Positions 47,101-59,400 of a stretch of 64,000 bases of DNA are shown here, piece after piece; the stretch's first letter is position 1, and each line of letters begins with the position of its first letter. This stretch comes from Emmonsiellopsis sp. PD_33. Taxonomy: Eukaryota; Ascomycota; Eurotiomycetes; Onygenales; Ajellomycetaceae. Location: the NCBI GenBank assembly GCA_032988165.1, contig JANTQF010000138.1, forward strand, positions 22,964-86,963, read 5' to 3'. Below the pieces are notes generated by a model. The model was not told the origin of the DNA. It ran no database searches and saw nothing but the letters and a program-made list of their open reading frames with translations. The position numbers and the translations under genes are program-made.

Positions 47101-49631
47101 TTACTGGCTAATCCTGGTTGCACTTCGTCCATATTTATGGAGTACTTGACTTCATTACTAACCCCCGCAGCGAGCATGACGGAAGTATTATTTGTCCAGT
47201 CCAGGCGTAGAACAATTCCGTGGTCCGCGAAGTGTTATCGCCTCATCGGGGAAGTACCGGAGAAAAGAAAAGGAATTAAGAATTCCTTGGAGTGAGACAG
47301 ACTCCTACTCCGGGAGGCTGAAAGCTATCGGGGTCCTGCATTTTCAACCGGAATTTCGCCACCCCTTCCCACAGCGCAAACCATTACAAATCAACTTTTC
47401 CATCAGCTGGGCATCCGGCCATTGCTATGAGAACCAGTCACCGATAGCCAGCTTCTACACTCCCAGAAATCAGATTCCAGAGGTTGTTCAATAACCGTGT
47501 TGCTAATGACTAGATCAAAACGACATAGAGAAAACCTAGGTTAAATCCTTCCCATTTTTTAGAGATACACAAATTTCCTTGCTTCCGTCGCAGCTATCCG
47601 CGCGCCTCCTCAATAACCGAGCTACGTTATTTACACGCCGCTGGCCATATGGTAGACAACCGATTTTGCCTTCCACAGCGAGGTGGCGTGCGTCTATTTC
47701 GCTATACCACCAGGGGAATCACATATTATCCATGGATATCAATCTAATGGACGTCGGAAAACCGCGCCATACCCCCGTACTCACACCCCTATCCACGTTC
47801 ATTCCTTGGCCCGTCCGTGGCTTTTCCCTAAACTGTATAACGAAGTTTATCCCGCGCATGCCCCTTATTACTCCTCTTTCCCTTCCTAGCTCTAGCAAAC
47901 AAGCATTTCAAGGGATCATTTAACGAAACGATAAGTCTCCAACTAAGCACAGATCACCTCGCCCCTCGTTCCTGTCCATATCCAGCCCATCGACCCGGCC
48001 TACTACTAGAATCATTTTAGCCCATCACATCAACACAAGCTTCCCATCACGCCCAACGCCCTAACCCGCCGAGTGGACTACCAGGACGTATCTCCAGGAC
48101 TTAATCAATCTCAACGCGAACTTACGCCGCGACCGAGTGGATGCGTCTACAACCAGCCGTTTTCCGGTGCAAACCAACGCTCAGCTCAAACACCCCGCTT
48201 CCTTCCCTTCCCTCCGCAACCCGCAATCACACGTTCGATCATGCTCGACTCCACAACGGGGAAACACCCATCCCCCACCCAAGCGCGCTTTGACGCAATC
48301 CATCTTCAAAATCCGACCAATCGACTCACCGCATTAACCAACAAATGGGCAGTTGTAATTAAGATTCACACTTATACAACAGCACGCAGGGATGTAGGCA
48401 GGTGAGTCAGGGGGGGTACAGGGACCGGAGACCGGGGAGTTTGGCGGGGGTCCATGGTGGTCTTTGCAGTAGTTTGGTGATTACCCATGAATCTACGGAG
48501 TATGATGGGTGCCCATCTCTATCTACTAGTTACTGACAGGCCGAAGAGCAGGTTTTTGGCCTGGCTGGCCGCCCTGCATAGCAAGGTTCGCTTTGAACAT
48601 GGCTAGATGACCGGTTATGGTTTAGTTAGCGGGGGTTGGCCCGCAGGTCGTTTTGTTTTAACCTAACGAACTAATTAACTAGTTAACGAACTAACTAGGT
48701 TTTTGAGTAGCTCAGAGAGAGAGCCAGATCGGATGGGAAACAACCAAGGTTACCTCCCTATTAAATAAAACAGTAAGGTATAGATAACTACAACAGATGA
48801 ACAGGGTATTTCTTCATGGAATCAATCATTCCAACAAAAGTCTAGCAATCAAGCTAATCTTGATTTTCGATTTTCATTTAACCAGAAGAGGGAGAATATG
48901 TGAAAATTGGGGGCCAAAGAAAATGGCCAGAAGCTTCAGATAGATCTACATAGTGCTCCGTATGGAGTACATGTCCCTGAGTTAGGTAATGAGTTAAAAT
49001 ATTTTAAACAGATGCCGAACGGCGACTCAAAATTTTAGTTAAACCAGCCCATGCCATGCCCATTGTGAATTTATGAATGTGATTGACTAGTTAGTTACTG
49101 TGGTTATCTGACAATAACTCCCGAGGTTCGGGTGGAAGCGATCCATTAGCAGAAGAAGAATATGCAACTGCCGCCTCCAGTATCTAGTTATACGGACTAC
49201 CCATCTGGCTTAACGAGTGAATGCACACCGGGGATCAACTCTGGAAAGCCAAACGGAATAAAACGCCACAGGGTAACGAAGCAAGGGCAAAAAAAAGACA
49301 GCAAGATATTTAGTTTTCTGTTCCCGCCCCCAAACCAGCCACCGCCAACCACCATCACTTCTTCACGTCCTCGGCCCCGATCACGTCTGCTGCATTAACT
49401 AGCGTCTTCTCACATCTCGCATTCTAAGCAACATGGACGCATGCAAATCTCTATCCATCGCGCCTCAACCCATGTGAACATGAAGAATGCAATACAGATG
49501 TATCCGGAAGTACACCGCTTCATCGGCATTTAATTAGAAAGTCTAGAAATGGGCACCCAAAAACACAACTAACCCCGCTAAACACAATAGAGCCCAAAGC
49601 TGGCCGGTTATCCCATTAACCAGTGGTCGAA
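44153..49631. other. Long gene-poor region
   Basis: 5.5 kb without a supported gene. Frames at 45,007-45,812, 46,581-47,111 and 47,192-48,405 are compositional. Visible structure: three 11-bp repeats ATGGTTGGAGG at 45,301-45,333, and a direct repeat AACGAACTAA...ACTAG at about 48,665-48,700. It may be the extended promoter/5' leader of the basic-protein gene (- strand) plus the 3' side of the lipase gene. Confidence 0.5.
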
Positions 49632-52122
49632 CTAATTTGAATCCGCGGTGTCAGGGAACGCACGTCGGTATTTATCCTTTGGATGTGTCGTTGTGCTAGG
49701 ACTCATGAGAAGCACTGGCACTGGGACTGCTGTCACAGCATCAGTTGACCCGGCTGATGTCAATGATGATGGTGTTGTCAGAATTTGCCCTAGGGACGAA
49801 CGTCGCGAGTGAATCGGGCTCGTTTTGTTTGCCCATTCTGACATGTTTACGTATGGAGGTTCATCAGGGGAGATCGGCTCGGGCCCATGAAGACTATTGG
49901 GGAACATGAAACCCCGACCATCCTCTACGTCAGGCGGAAAGGTGATATAAGTATTCATTCGCTGATATTTCTGCTTAGACGACTCCAGGACTCTCATCTC
50001 AAGCGCACTAATCTGGTGTCCGGGGACACGCGCATACCCAATATTAAACCCAGAAGATTCGTGTGATGTTGAACTTTTGGTTTGGCGAAGCTGATGTACA
50101 GGCCTTTGGCGCGAAGCCTGCGAGCTTTCAGGGTTGTTGAGCATGGGCTCATCACCATGCGAACTCCTCCGATGAAGGCGAGCCTGGGAATGGACTTCCG
50201 AGGGGTCTGGAACCGAACTGATGACTCTGCTAATCGGCAGAGGCGCAGGGTCCCGATGGAAAACCACTCTTTCCCGCATGATACCCACGGCAGAATCTAA
50301 AGCCAGTTCAACAGAACAATGATTCCTTATTCGCGCCAGCTTGGGCCAGGTTGCTCGCTCCCCGGAAAGGCGAGCTTTGTTCATAAACTCGGCCGTGGGG
50401 TTTCTGAGCATATTTGGGAGTACCCAATATGATATCTCAGGGTAAATCGTGATGTCCCCATAATATCTCTGGCTCATGATCGATCTCAACTTCCTCATGA
50501 GATTAGGGAGAATTCCCAGCTCAGATGTAATGTGCATCCTATGCAAAAATTCTTCTCTTAACAGGTCCTTGATTGATTGCGTCCAGTTTGACTCCAATTT
50601 TTCCTTGTCAGCGACATTGGTAAGGAGGAAGGTTTCCTCCTCTGGGATAAACGGAATGATATGTGGGTTCACTTGGGAAACGATAAAGTGATTGACATTG
50701 AACATCTCCGATAACCGTTCCATTGGTAGATCATGGTCCACCGAACCATCTATCCATCGATGGAGGGGGTCTTGCCACTCTACCACTTCCCCAGTGTCAG
50801 GATCTTTCGCTATCAAGGGCGACGATGTAAAAACGAGCGGCGCAGAGCATGAGGCGACGCTACCAGAGGTTAGCAATTTGAATTGTCCCCAATATATGGC
50901 CAAACTTACACAGCAGACCACACCAACACATTCGGTGCGGTAATATGGTTCAGCAATTTCGGGAGCTCATAAATACCAGCATTGGAGACGCAGATATTCA
51001 AAATCCTCCGCGTCCGATTATACGCCTCCTCGAACGTGACCTCCCCGAGCAAATCCTTCATTACTTGGGTCAGATGGGCAATGTCATAGAAAGAGCCCTG
51101 CTTGAAGAACCTCGCCAGCCTTTGGAGTACCGGCAGTTTACCATCATCATCCTCTCCAGTGAACACTCTGAAAGTCCCGGTTATAACTTGGTCCAGGATT
51201 TCAGCTATTCTCCCATCGGGAAACACGCAAAGGATAGATCCAACAATACTCCCTGCCGAGGAGCCAGAAACAATCCGCGGCAAAAGGCGCACCTCGAAAA
51301 GCGTCTTTACGACACCAATATGATTCATGCCAAAGGTAGCCCCTCCAGAAAGCAACAATGCACTCCGCCCATAGGCCTTTCGGGCAGCAAGTATCTGCTC
51401 CAACAACCATCTCGACTCGTGGCCATCAAAATCATATTTTTTCGTTACCTCCAGCAACTTATTGATCGTTTCCGCGACAGTCGTGACATACTGATCCACC
51501 AGGTTTTTCGTCCCTATCCGTGAGCGGTTGTAGAGGTACTTATTCGTGATATCTCCAAGGCCGCGGCTAAGGGAGGTACGTATAAGATGGGCCATTTGGC
51601 CCACATCGCTGCTTGCTTGGGCCGCTTGCAGCTGCTCCAGTCTCTTCTGGACAAGTTCTGGGTTATAGTCATCGCATTCGACCGTGGCCTTCCACTCATT
51701 GAGGCCTTCGAGTTTGTCGAGCTCGCCCGCAACCACTAACCACTCATGCAACGTGGTAGCCTGCAAGTGGATAAAATCGTCAGAAGATGAGTATATAAAA
51801 TAGGAGAGAACAGAGAACCCACCTCCCGAAGCCGTACGTCCAGTATCTTCTTCCTTTCCTGAATCCGCAGCGCCTCGTCTCTTTCCGCGCGAGAAGTCCC
51901 GCCCCGGAAGGGATTAACAACCTCCCCTGCATAACTTAGAGACCTCCAAAAGACCGAGAATAATGAGCTCGACTTGCGCCGCGGCCGGTGGGGGGGCTCA
52001 GATGCCTCCTCGGATTCTGAGGGCTCATCCGACGATGGTGATGGTAATTGTAATGGTAATAATGGCTCTTCTTGCTGTGCACAAGCGACTGGAATGAGTG
52101 TTTCCTCCCCTAACACCGACAT
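49632..52122 (-). CDS. Patatin-like phospholipase / triacylglycerol lipase (Tgl4/SDP1-type)
   Basis: Exons 52122-51823, 51760-50910 and 50859-49632 encode 792 residues. Residues 1-100 are Ser/Pro/Glu-rich with a hydrophobic FSVFWRSLSYAG stretch. The DUF3336-like helical region (about 101-235, LHEWLVVAGELDKLEG, NKYLYNRSRIGTK) precedes the patatin core: oxyanion LLLSGGATFG (about 236-244), nucleophile elbow SGSSAG with Ser268, and the catalytic Asp in WIDGSVDHDLP (Asp421-Gly422). The remaining ~300 residues are disordered, Ser/Pro-rich. Such proteins hydrolyse triacylglycerol at lipid droplets in yeast (Tgl3-5) and plants (SDP1). Introns keep frame; the third exon starts with a C completing the split Val codon. 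The C-terminal length varies greatly in this family. Confidence 0.92.
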
Positions 52123-52647
52123 TGCGCTTCAGACCACCATGCGACACAAACCCGGGGTCCAGCCCTAGATCTCGATCTGCGCAATTCTGAGCAGATGAAG
52201 GACTATCTCAGCAGTGATCGGAGGAGCGGAGAGCGTAGATCATAGTCATAGTAGTACGGGTAAAGATATTCGACAGATATAAAAGAGAGGAGGCTCTCGG
52301 TCAGGTTGGTTGCGGGCAGACTGTGGGGAAACGGCGATGTCATGGGTAAGGCGACACAGGCAGGAACATGTACCTAGAGGTATTCCGTCGCAGAGATAGA
52401 GAGGAGAGGTACTTGCAGGTACTTGCTCGCCACTCATGGGCCGCCACTGCTCTGGCAGGGTTGGTGAAGCTTGTTTGGTTGGGACAAACAAACCAAGATA
52501 GAGATCTAGATCGCTGAATCGCAGACCTCATAGCGGAAAATGGACACCCTGTTATAACTCCATGCAGAGAGAAGAGATATCAGCCGCAATATAACCATTA
52601 GCATAAGCAGAGCCATCATTAAACACCCCAACGACTCCCTTAACCCC
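52123..52647. other. Intergenic, lipase promoter and hydrolase 3' flank
   Basis: 525 bp separating two genes on the same strand. No RNA gene or strong motif is visible. Confidence 0.5.
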
Positions 52648-53987
52648 CTATCCCACTCCCTCCCCCCATCCCCCAACCGCCCTAACCATCTCCCCCGCTG
52701 TCCCCCCTTCCAACCAAAAGTGTCCTGCCCCCTCTATCTCCTGAAACTCCATCCTCGATCCCTCCCGCTCCCTCAGCTCCCCCAACCACCTCCGTAGCCT
52801 CTTCGCAGCCACAAAAAAGTCATTATCCCCATATACCACAAACGTCCTGTGCATCGTAAGCTGTTCTTCCGGCTGCGACGACTTGACTCGTACTCCTTCC
52901 AGGGTAAGGTCAAAATTAATCCGCGACCCAAAGATAGATAGCGTGAGTAAATTGGTGACGGGCGGGAGAAGCGGGGAGATGAGAAGGCTGGATATTGTAG
53001 GCTTCAACATGTCGCGCGCAATCTCGTTAGCTATCGTCGTTATTGTCGCCGTGGTCGTCTCCTTAGTTTCCTCAAACGCATGTACATGTACATGGCCAGG
53101 AACAAACCTCGCCCGCAGCCTCCGTCTCGACCGTTCGATGGTCTGCTTGATAGCCGCAGCAGTCCTGCGGTCTGGGGCTGACTTCCTCCTCCTCCCGCTA
53201 CTACTACTAGTACTACCACTACTCTCCGACCCCATCGACGAGATACAATGCTGTGACGACTTACTTCCCCCCAACGTAGACATGTAAGAAGACGACAGCC
53301 CTTCAGATTTCGCCTCCAGATTCCATAGCGTAGATAGCGTATCAGCCTGTTGGAGGATTTCCGCCGCAAACGACCCCTTTGCTGGGGACGCGAAGAGGCG
53401 GAGAATTACCTCCACGGGCGGGAGGCGGGAGACGATGAAGGAGCCGTATGAGTAGCCGGCCAGGATCAGTTCCATGCGTTCAGACTCGGCCTGGTCATCA
53501 TCGGGTAGATGCTGCTGCTCGGATGATGACGATGAATCCCGAATACAATCCCGATCAATCCCAAGTAAATAATGGATCATAAACCCGTAGACAGAGATAT
53601 AATCCGCAAACTCCGGCTTGGCCGACCAGCTCGTTCGGCCCTCTGAGTCTCCCGCGCCTCTATCAGAAACCCATTAGCACCACACCACACAACACATTGT
53701 GCAATTGAATGAATGTCTGCAACTACACACCTAAAATTAAACGTCCCAACCACCCATCCCTTCCTCACCAGCTCCGCCGCAACCCCGCAGACCACGGGGT
53801 TATCATAGTCCCCGCCCAGCGGCGCGTAGGGGTGTGCTATGATTGCGCCCTTGGTTTTCCATGAGAGTGCGGAGTCGGTGTGGGCGTGCGAGAGCTGGTG
53901 CGGGTGGTAGATGCGGCAGGCTAGTCTGGTGCCGTCGTATGTGGAGGGGATTGTGAAGCTGGCGAGAGGGGGAGGAGGGGGGTTCAT
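52648..53987 (-). CDS. Alpha/beta hydrolase fold protein
   Basis: Exons 53987-53731 and 53659-52648 join at an Arg codon (AG|A) over a 71-nt intron, giving 422 residues. The join restores FNFRGAGDSEGRTSW, the conserved loop of this hydrolase group. Nucleophile elbow: LAGYSYGS with Ser156. The acid is in VYGDNDFFV and the His in IEGAGHFWLEG, completing a plausible Ser-Asp-His triad. A long Ser-rich and Arg-rich insertion (about 205-275, SSSYMSTLGGS ... RRRLRARF) lies between the elbow and the acid strand. Related fungal proteins are often annotated as CocE/xaa-pro-dipeptidyl peptidase-like or uncharacterised hydrolases; the substrate is unknown. No signal peptide is evident; cytosolic location inferred. 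Confidence 0.86.
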
Positions 53988-54512
53988 TTTAATCTATTTC
54001 TGGAGGTTGGTGTGGCCAAATAGCAACCGGATTGGGGATTACATGTGAAGGGGTTTGGGGATGGATGGGATGGATGGATGGGTTGGCGTTATGAGGTGGA
54101 AATCGCTCGGTCTGAATATTTTATTTGAATCTGCGGGGTGAAATGGGTTGGGTTGTTGAGGTTTTGGAGATGGAGGTCGTTTGAGGCTGGCTTTGAATAT
54201 TTATCTGCCTAACACACACGCCACCAGCCAACATGGTCGAGATGATGATTTTCACCACTCGGCCCATTCATTAGATATATTTTACATCTTACACGACGGA
54301 AGTATGTTAGGGTTGTAAAAACTGGAAAGCAGCATAATAATAGAATCCTTTATTGTTACCAATGTGCATGATAAATAGAAAATATCCCGAATCCCTCGTA
54401 GATACTCCGCACTGCAGTTCATTATATACCTCACACGCGAGTTAGATAAAAGTGTATAGGAAGGGGAAAATACGAAAGAAATGCTAATAATAACAACTTT
54501 CTAAGAAGCGTA
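53988..54512. other. Intergenic with GGAT-rich tract
   Basis: 525 bp. A GGATGGATGGATGGG-type tract lies at about 54,060-54,085 in the promoter side of the hydrolase gene. The remainder is AT-rich ATG28 3' flank. Confidence 0.5.
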
Positions 54513-55883
54513 TTAAGAGAGTAGCCACGCAGGGTCAGGCTCTGCGTCTTCGTCTTCGTCCTCGTCGGATCTAGTCGATGACTGGATAGGAGAAAGTGGT
54601 GCGGCAGTTTTCTCCTCTGCAGCCGGCAGGGGAGACTCGTTGGAGTCCTCTCTCTCTCCGTTGGTCGTGGATACGTCGCCACCTGAATCTCTATCTGGTT
54701 GCTTCCCCTTCGAAGTACTGCCATCGGTCTCACGCTGGTCCATGAGAGCTGGAAATGTTTCCAGCAACAGTTGCTTAGCCTCGCGGAAAGCTTCCAACTC
54801 GGCACCAATGCTACATATGAGCAGGTTCCAATTCTTCTGCTCTGCTAGCTGCAGGCTTGTCTCAAGTTGGGTGGTGGTATCTTTGAGTTCGCGGAGAACA
54901 GTCTGCCCGTGTGGTTTACTAGAGTCCAATTCTTGGTGCACCGACCCCTGCATTTCCTGCCATAACAGCTTCTCAAACTTGCCGATCTCTGATATAACCT
55001 TCTGCCAAACACCACCGCCCTCTCTCAAAGCCTGGATTTCAGCGTCAACTTTCCGTCGTTTGTTTCTCAGCTCACTCTGCTCCGTTATCCATTGCTCCTT
55101 GGCCATTTCAAGGGTCCTGCGTTTCGGGTTGAGGGCGTAAAACGGCGGTGGTGTGGCGGAATGAGCAACGAGAGGCTGTATTGGCAATGACCGGAGGTAC
55201 TTGCTCGCATCCGTTTTAACCAAGGCTAGGGAGGCCTGATAGGACGATAATTGGGCATCGACGGAGTTTTGGATCTGCGACACCTCATTAAGAATGTGTC
55301 GATGCCGCGCTTTCATCTGTAGCAGCATCGTCTCCATCTCTTCAATATCCGCCTCCAACGAACGGGCTTCCCGTTGTAGATTCTCAGCCCGCGACTTGCC
55401 CTGTTTATTCTGGATGTCCGATATTGTTTTTTCCAGCCCGTTTTGCTTGTTCACGAACGTATCCACTTCCCTAATCGCAGTTCTTCTGTCTGCCAATTCG
55501 GAGCCAATAATCTGATGCTCTTCCTCTTTTAGAGTAAGCAAGGCATTCATCTTCTTAAGTATCCCACGCCGTGCTCCGCGTAGACCGACTTTTTTCTTTG
55601 GCGGCTGCCTGACGGGGATAGTGATAGCATTTCGAGGACTACCAAACTGGACGGAGGAAGGAGTTGGTGTTAGACTGCCATTTGAAAGGATATCGTCGTC
55701 CGGCCGCCCCGAGAGACCAGCGGCCAGACCCGCGCTTTGGGCGTCTAGGAGGGACTGCAGCTCGTGCTGAAGCTGGCGGGCCTGGCGTTCTAGGAGCAGG
55801 AAGGAGTCGTAGTGGCGAGCGGAAGCATCAAGAGGGACAGGCATAAGCCTTTGCTGGCCGTTGTCGTATGGCAGGACAGACAT
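54513..55883 (-). CDS. ATG28: Autophagy-related protein 28
   Basis: ATG28 proteins of filamentous fungi are coiled-coil factors acting in selective autophagy (first described for peroxisome degradation in methylotrophic yeast). A single exon encodes 456 residues beginning MSVLPYDNGQQRLMPVPL and ending PAWLLS, both signatures I recall from annotated Atg28 homologues. A Gln/Leu-rich helix (about 28-50) and two long coiled coils (about 115-225 and 262-300, with SELADRRTAIREVD, RSLEADIEEMETMLLQMKARH and ELRNKRRKVDAEIQALREGG) dominate. Between about 375 and 450 the protein is Ser/Glu/Asp-rich and probably disordered. Length suits the family. Its start is 609 bp head-to-head from RPN2. The name rests on remembered terminal motifs; no enzymatic site exists to check. 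Confidence 0.85.
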   Translation of the reverse strand: MSVLPYDNGQQRLMPVPLDASARHYDSFLLLERQARQLQHELQSLLDAQSAGLAAGLSGRPDDDILSNGSLTPTPSSVQFGSPRNAITIPVRQPPKKKVGLRGARRGILKKMNALLTLKEEEHQIIGSELADRRTAIREVDTFVNKQNGLEKTISDIQNKQGKSRAENLQREARSLEADIEEMETMLLQMKARHRHILNEVSQIQNSVDAQLSSYQASLALVKTDASKYLRSLPIQPLVAHSATPPPFYALNPKRRTLEMAKEQWITEQSELRNKRRKVDAEIQALREGGGVWQKVISEIGKFEKLLWQEMQGSVHQELDSSKPHGQTVLRELKDTTTQLETSLQLAEQKNWNLLICSIGAELEAFREAKQLLLETFPALMDQRETDGSTSKGKQPDRDSGGDVSTTNGEREDSNESPLPAAEEKTAAPLSPIQSSTRSDEDEDEDAEPDPAWLLS

Positions 55884-56492
55884 ATCTACTACCTAGCTCG
55901 AGCTGGGGGAGGCAGCGGCAGGCTCGAGGATTAGCGGGCAGAGAGTAACAGGCGCAGGAGATGGGGATATTCCTCAATACGGATGTCAGTTCAGTTCATC
56001 GCAATCCTCATCTGGTCCAAGCAAGCAAGAGACAGTTGTATCTCAACCCGCATGACCGCGTCGACATTTCGTGATGTTGGACAGCAGCCGAGGTGAGGCT
56101 CGTGGTGCTGGCTCGTGATTGGCCGGCGGCAGGGCGTGCACGTGACATGGAAGCTACAGGAACCACGACACACGCTAAGCCGTTTTGGGCCGCCAGCTCC
56201 AGGCGACTTCGACGAGCAGAGAACCAGCTTGACGACGACAACAACATCTCGCATCCCATCCCATCCCGCTCCATTCCGTCTGCCTCTCTCTCGACGCGTT
56301 TGGTCGTGAGTCTGCCTGTCCGTTCTCTGCGTCTATTTCCCCTCTGCCGTTCCCCGTTCTTTGTTCCGCTGTGGGCTTGCCGCCTGTCTCTCCGACGCAA
56401 CGTACGCCGGACTGCCGCTGAATCACTCCTCCCATATCTCCCAGTTCGCGCCGTGCCAACTCAGTCTTTGCAGCGGGATATCAGCGCACACC
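55884..56492. promoter_or_regulatory. Divergent promoter shared by ATG28 and RPN2
   Basis: 609 bp between divergent start codons. TCCCATCCCATCCC-type pyrimidine-rich sequence precedes RPN2, and GGCTCGTGATTGGCC-like CCAAT (reverse ATTGG at about 56,118) is present. The shared control of two degradation genes is inference. Confidence 0.45.
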
Positions 56493-59400
56493 ATGGTTGG
56501 CCTCGTTTCCGCAGCCGGCTTGGTCGGCTTCCTCTCTGAGCCCGATCCGGAACTCAAGATCTTCGCCCTCAAGACCCTGGATGCGCAAGTCGACCTGCTC
56601 TGGACCGAAATCGCGGGCTCTATCGACCAAATGTGCGTTTATCCCCATCCAGATGATACACAGCCCTCTGTTTTGTTGTCGCTCTGTGGATATGATCGTT
56701 GTTGACCTGCTGACATATCCGATTCTCAGAGAGGCTCTATACGAAGATGAATCCTTCCAAGAACGCGAGCTTGCTGCTCTGGTTGCTGCCAAAGTATACT
56801 ACCATCTCCAGGAATACAACGAGAGTATGGTTTTTGCACTTGGCGCTGGAAAGCTGTTTAATTTAGACAACGGTGGCGAGTTCGAGGAGACCATTATATG
56901 TTAGTCAGCCTACATCTGCTCTATCCATGTTGGCTGGGGTTGACGCTGACGATGTTTTCTATAGCGAAATGTGTTGATACGTTTATCTCGCTATCTGCCA
57001 TTCCCAAAGCTTCACATTCTGGCCAGGCTGCCAAAGACGTTCCACACCTCAATACTGCGTTTCCCCAGGCTACAAACGGAGCCACCAGCACTGCAGCTGG
57101 CCTTACCTCTCCCATAACCCCCTTCTCCCAGTCGGCTCTACCATCAAAATCCCTGCTTTCGCGGCAGGATTCAACTCCATTAGAGACTGCGCAATCCGGT
57201 GCTGATGCCAGTGCCGACAGCCAAGGCGAGCTCCCGTTGGTTCTACAGCGCGGCGTTCAGAAGCAGCTTCAGACCGTGATCGAGAGATTATTTGAACAGT
57301 GCTTCCGCCAAAAAAGATATCGCCAAGTTGTTGGTATTGCTGTTGAGGCCAAGAATCTCGATGTGCTCCGGGCTGCTATCCTCCGAGCTAGCGAAGACGA
57401 GAAGAAGCAGAATGGAGAGTCACGACGTGGAGAGGAACTTATGGAATACGTACTGGATATCTGCATGAGCGTTGTGCAGGAACGGGCTTTCAGGAATGAG
57501 GTAAGTTTCCAATTTGGGAACTATAAGACGTCCAACTAATATCCGTCCCTGACAACTAGATCCTGAAATTGATCCTGGAGCTGCTCAATGAAATTCCCTC
57601 CCCAGACTATTTCTCCATTGCCAAGTGTGTTGTCTACCTCAACGAGCATTCGATGGCTTCCGATATACTGCGCCAGCTCGTTGAAAAGGGAGACCCACGA
57701 TCCCTTTCTGTTGCTTACCAGATTTCTTTCGACTTGTACGACAACAGCACCCAGGAATTTTTGAGGAAAGTCCGACAGGAGATCAGTCAATTCATTCCCG
57801 ATACAGATGAGACTCAAGCTACCGATGCGATGACGGACGACAACGACAATGCCAAGGAGACCGACAGCCTGCTCCAGAACCAAGCCGATCAGACCGCCCT
57901 GGGTTCTGGCTCCAAGAGCGAGAAGTTTTCGGAGGAAGCGCGCGCTGCCTTCAAATCCATTCGCGACATCGTCGATGGTGTCAATTCTATCCAACTGAAC
58001 CTGGAATTCCTGTACCGCAACAACAAAGCCGATATCGCCATTCTCAACAAGATCAAGGATAGTCTGGAGGCCCGCAATTCTATATTCCATACCGCTGTGA
58101 CGTTATCCAATGCCTTTATGCACGCAGGAACCACTCATGACAAATTCTTCCGCGACAATCTGGATTGGCTCGGCAAAGCCGTCAACTGGTCCAAATTCAC
58201 TGCTACAGCAGCCCTTGGTGTGATCCACCGCGGCAATCTCACCCAGGGTCAAAAGCTCTTGGCACCATACCTTCCCAAGGAGAACATTGCTGGAGTCGGA
58301 AGCTCTGGCTCTGTCTTCAGCCAAGGTGGTTCTTTGTACGCCTTTGGCCTGATCTATGCCAACCACGAAGGCTGGGCAGTTGACTTGATTCGCGAGCATT
58401 TTACAAAGGCGACGGAAGAAGTGGTGCAGCACGGTGGTGCCCTTGGACTGGGTGTTGCTGGCATGGCTACAGGGGATGAGGGTATCTACAACGACCTCAA
58501 GGCCGTTCTGGAAACCGATTCCGCTCTCAACGGAGAAGCAGTTGGTCTCGCGATGGGTCTGGTCATGCTTGGAACCGGTAATATCAAGGCTCTAGAGGAT
58601 ATGCTGCGCTACGCCCATGACACCCAACACGAGAAGATTATCCGCGGGGTGGCCATGGGTATGGCGCTTATCATGTATGGCCGACAGGAGGCTGCGGATG
58701 AGCTGATTAATGGGCTTTTGGCCGACCCTGACCCCACTATTCGATATGGAGGTATCATGGCCATTGCCCTTGCATACTGTGGCACGGGTAGCAACAAGGC
58801 AGTCCGCAGACTTCTACACGTTGCTGTTAGTGATGTCAGCGATGATGTCCGCAGAGTAGCTGTGATGAGTCTTGGATTTATCCTGTTCCGCAAGCACCAG
58901 AGCGTGCCGCGCATGGTTGAGCTGCTTTCCGAATCTTACAATCCACATGTGCGCTACGGTGCTGCTATGGCACTCGGAATATCGTGCGCCGGCACTGGGT
59001 TGGACGAAGCCATCGATCTTCTGGAGCCAATGCTGAAGGATCCAACCGACTTTGTGCGACAAGGCGCCTTGATCTCTTTGGCCATGGTGCTCGTGCAGCA
59101 AAATGAGACCATGAACCCCAAGGTTGGCGCCATCCGCAAGACGATGGAGAAGATTATCGGGGACAGACATGAAGATGCCATGGCCAAGTTTGGTTGTGCG
59201 CTTGCTCTTGGAATCATTGATGCCGGTGGGCGGAACTGCACGATCAGCCTGCAAACGCAGACTGGTAACCTTAACATGCCAGGAATCGTTGGAGCTGCGG
59301 TTTTCACGCAGTACTGGTATTGGTTCCCCCTTTCACATTTCCTGTCGCTCAGTTTTACGCCCACTGCCGTCATTGGGGTGGACCAGAAGCTGGAGGTTCC

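Noticed and set aside
54640..55140. 166-codon plus-strand frame
   Set aside because: Antisense to ATG28; Cys/Ser/Leu-rich composition comes from the complement of a coiled-coil gene.
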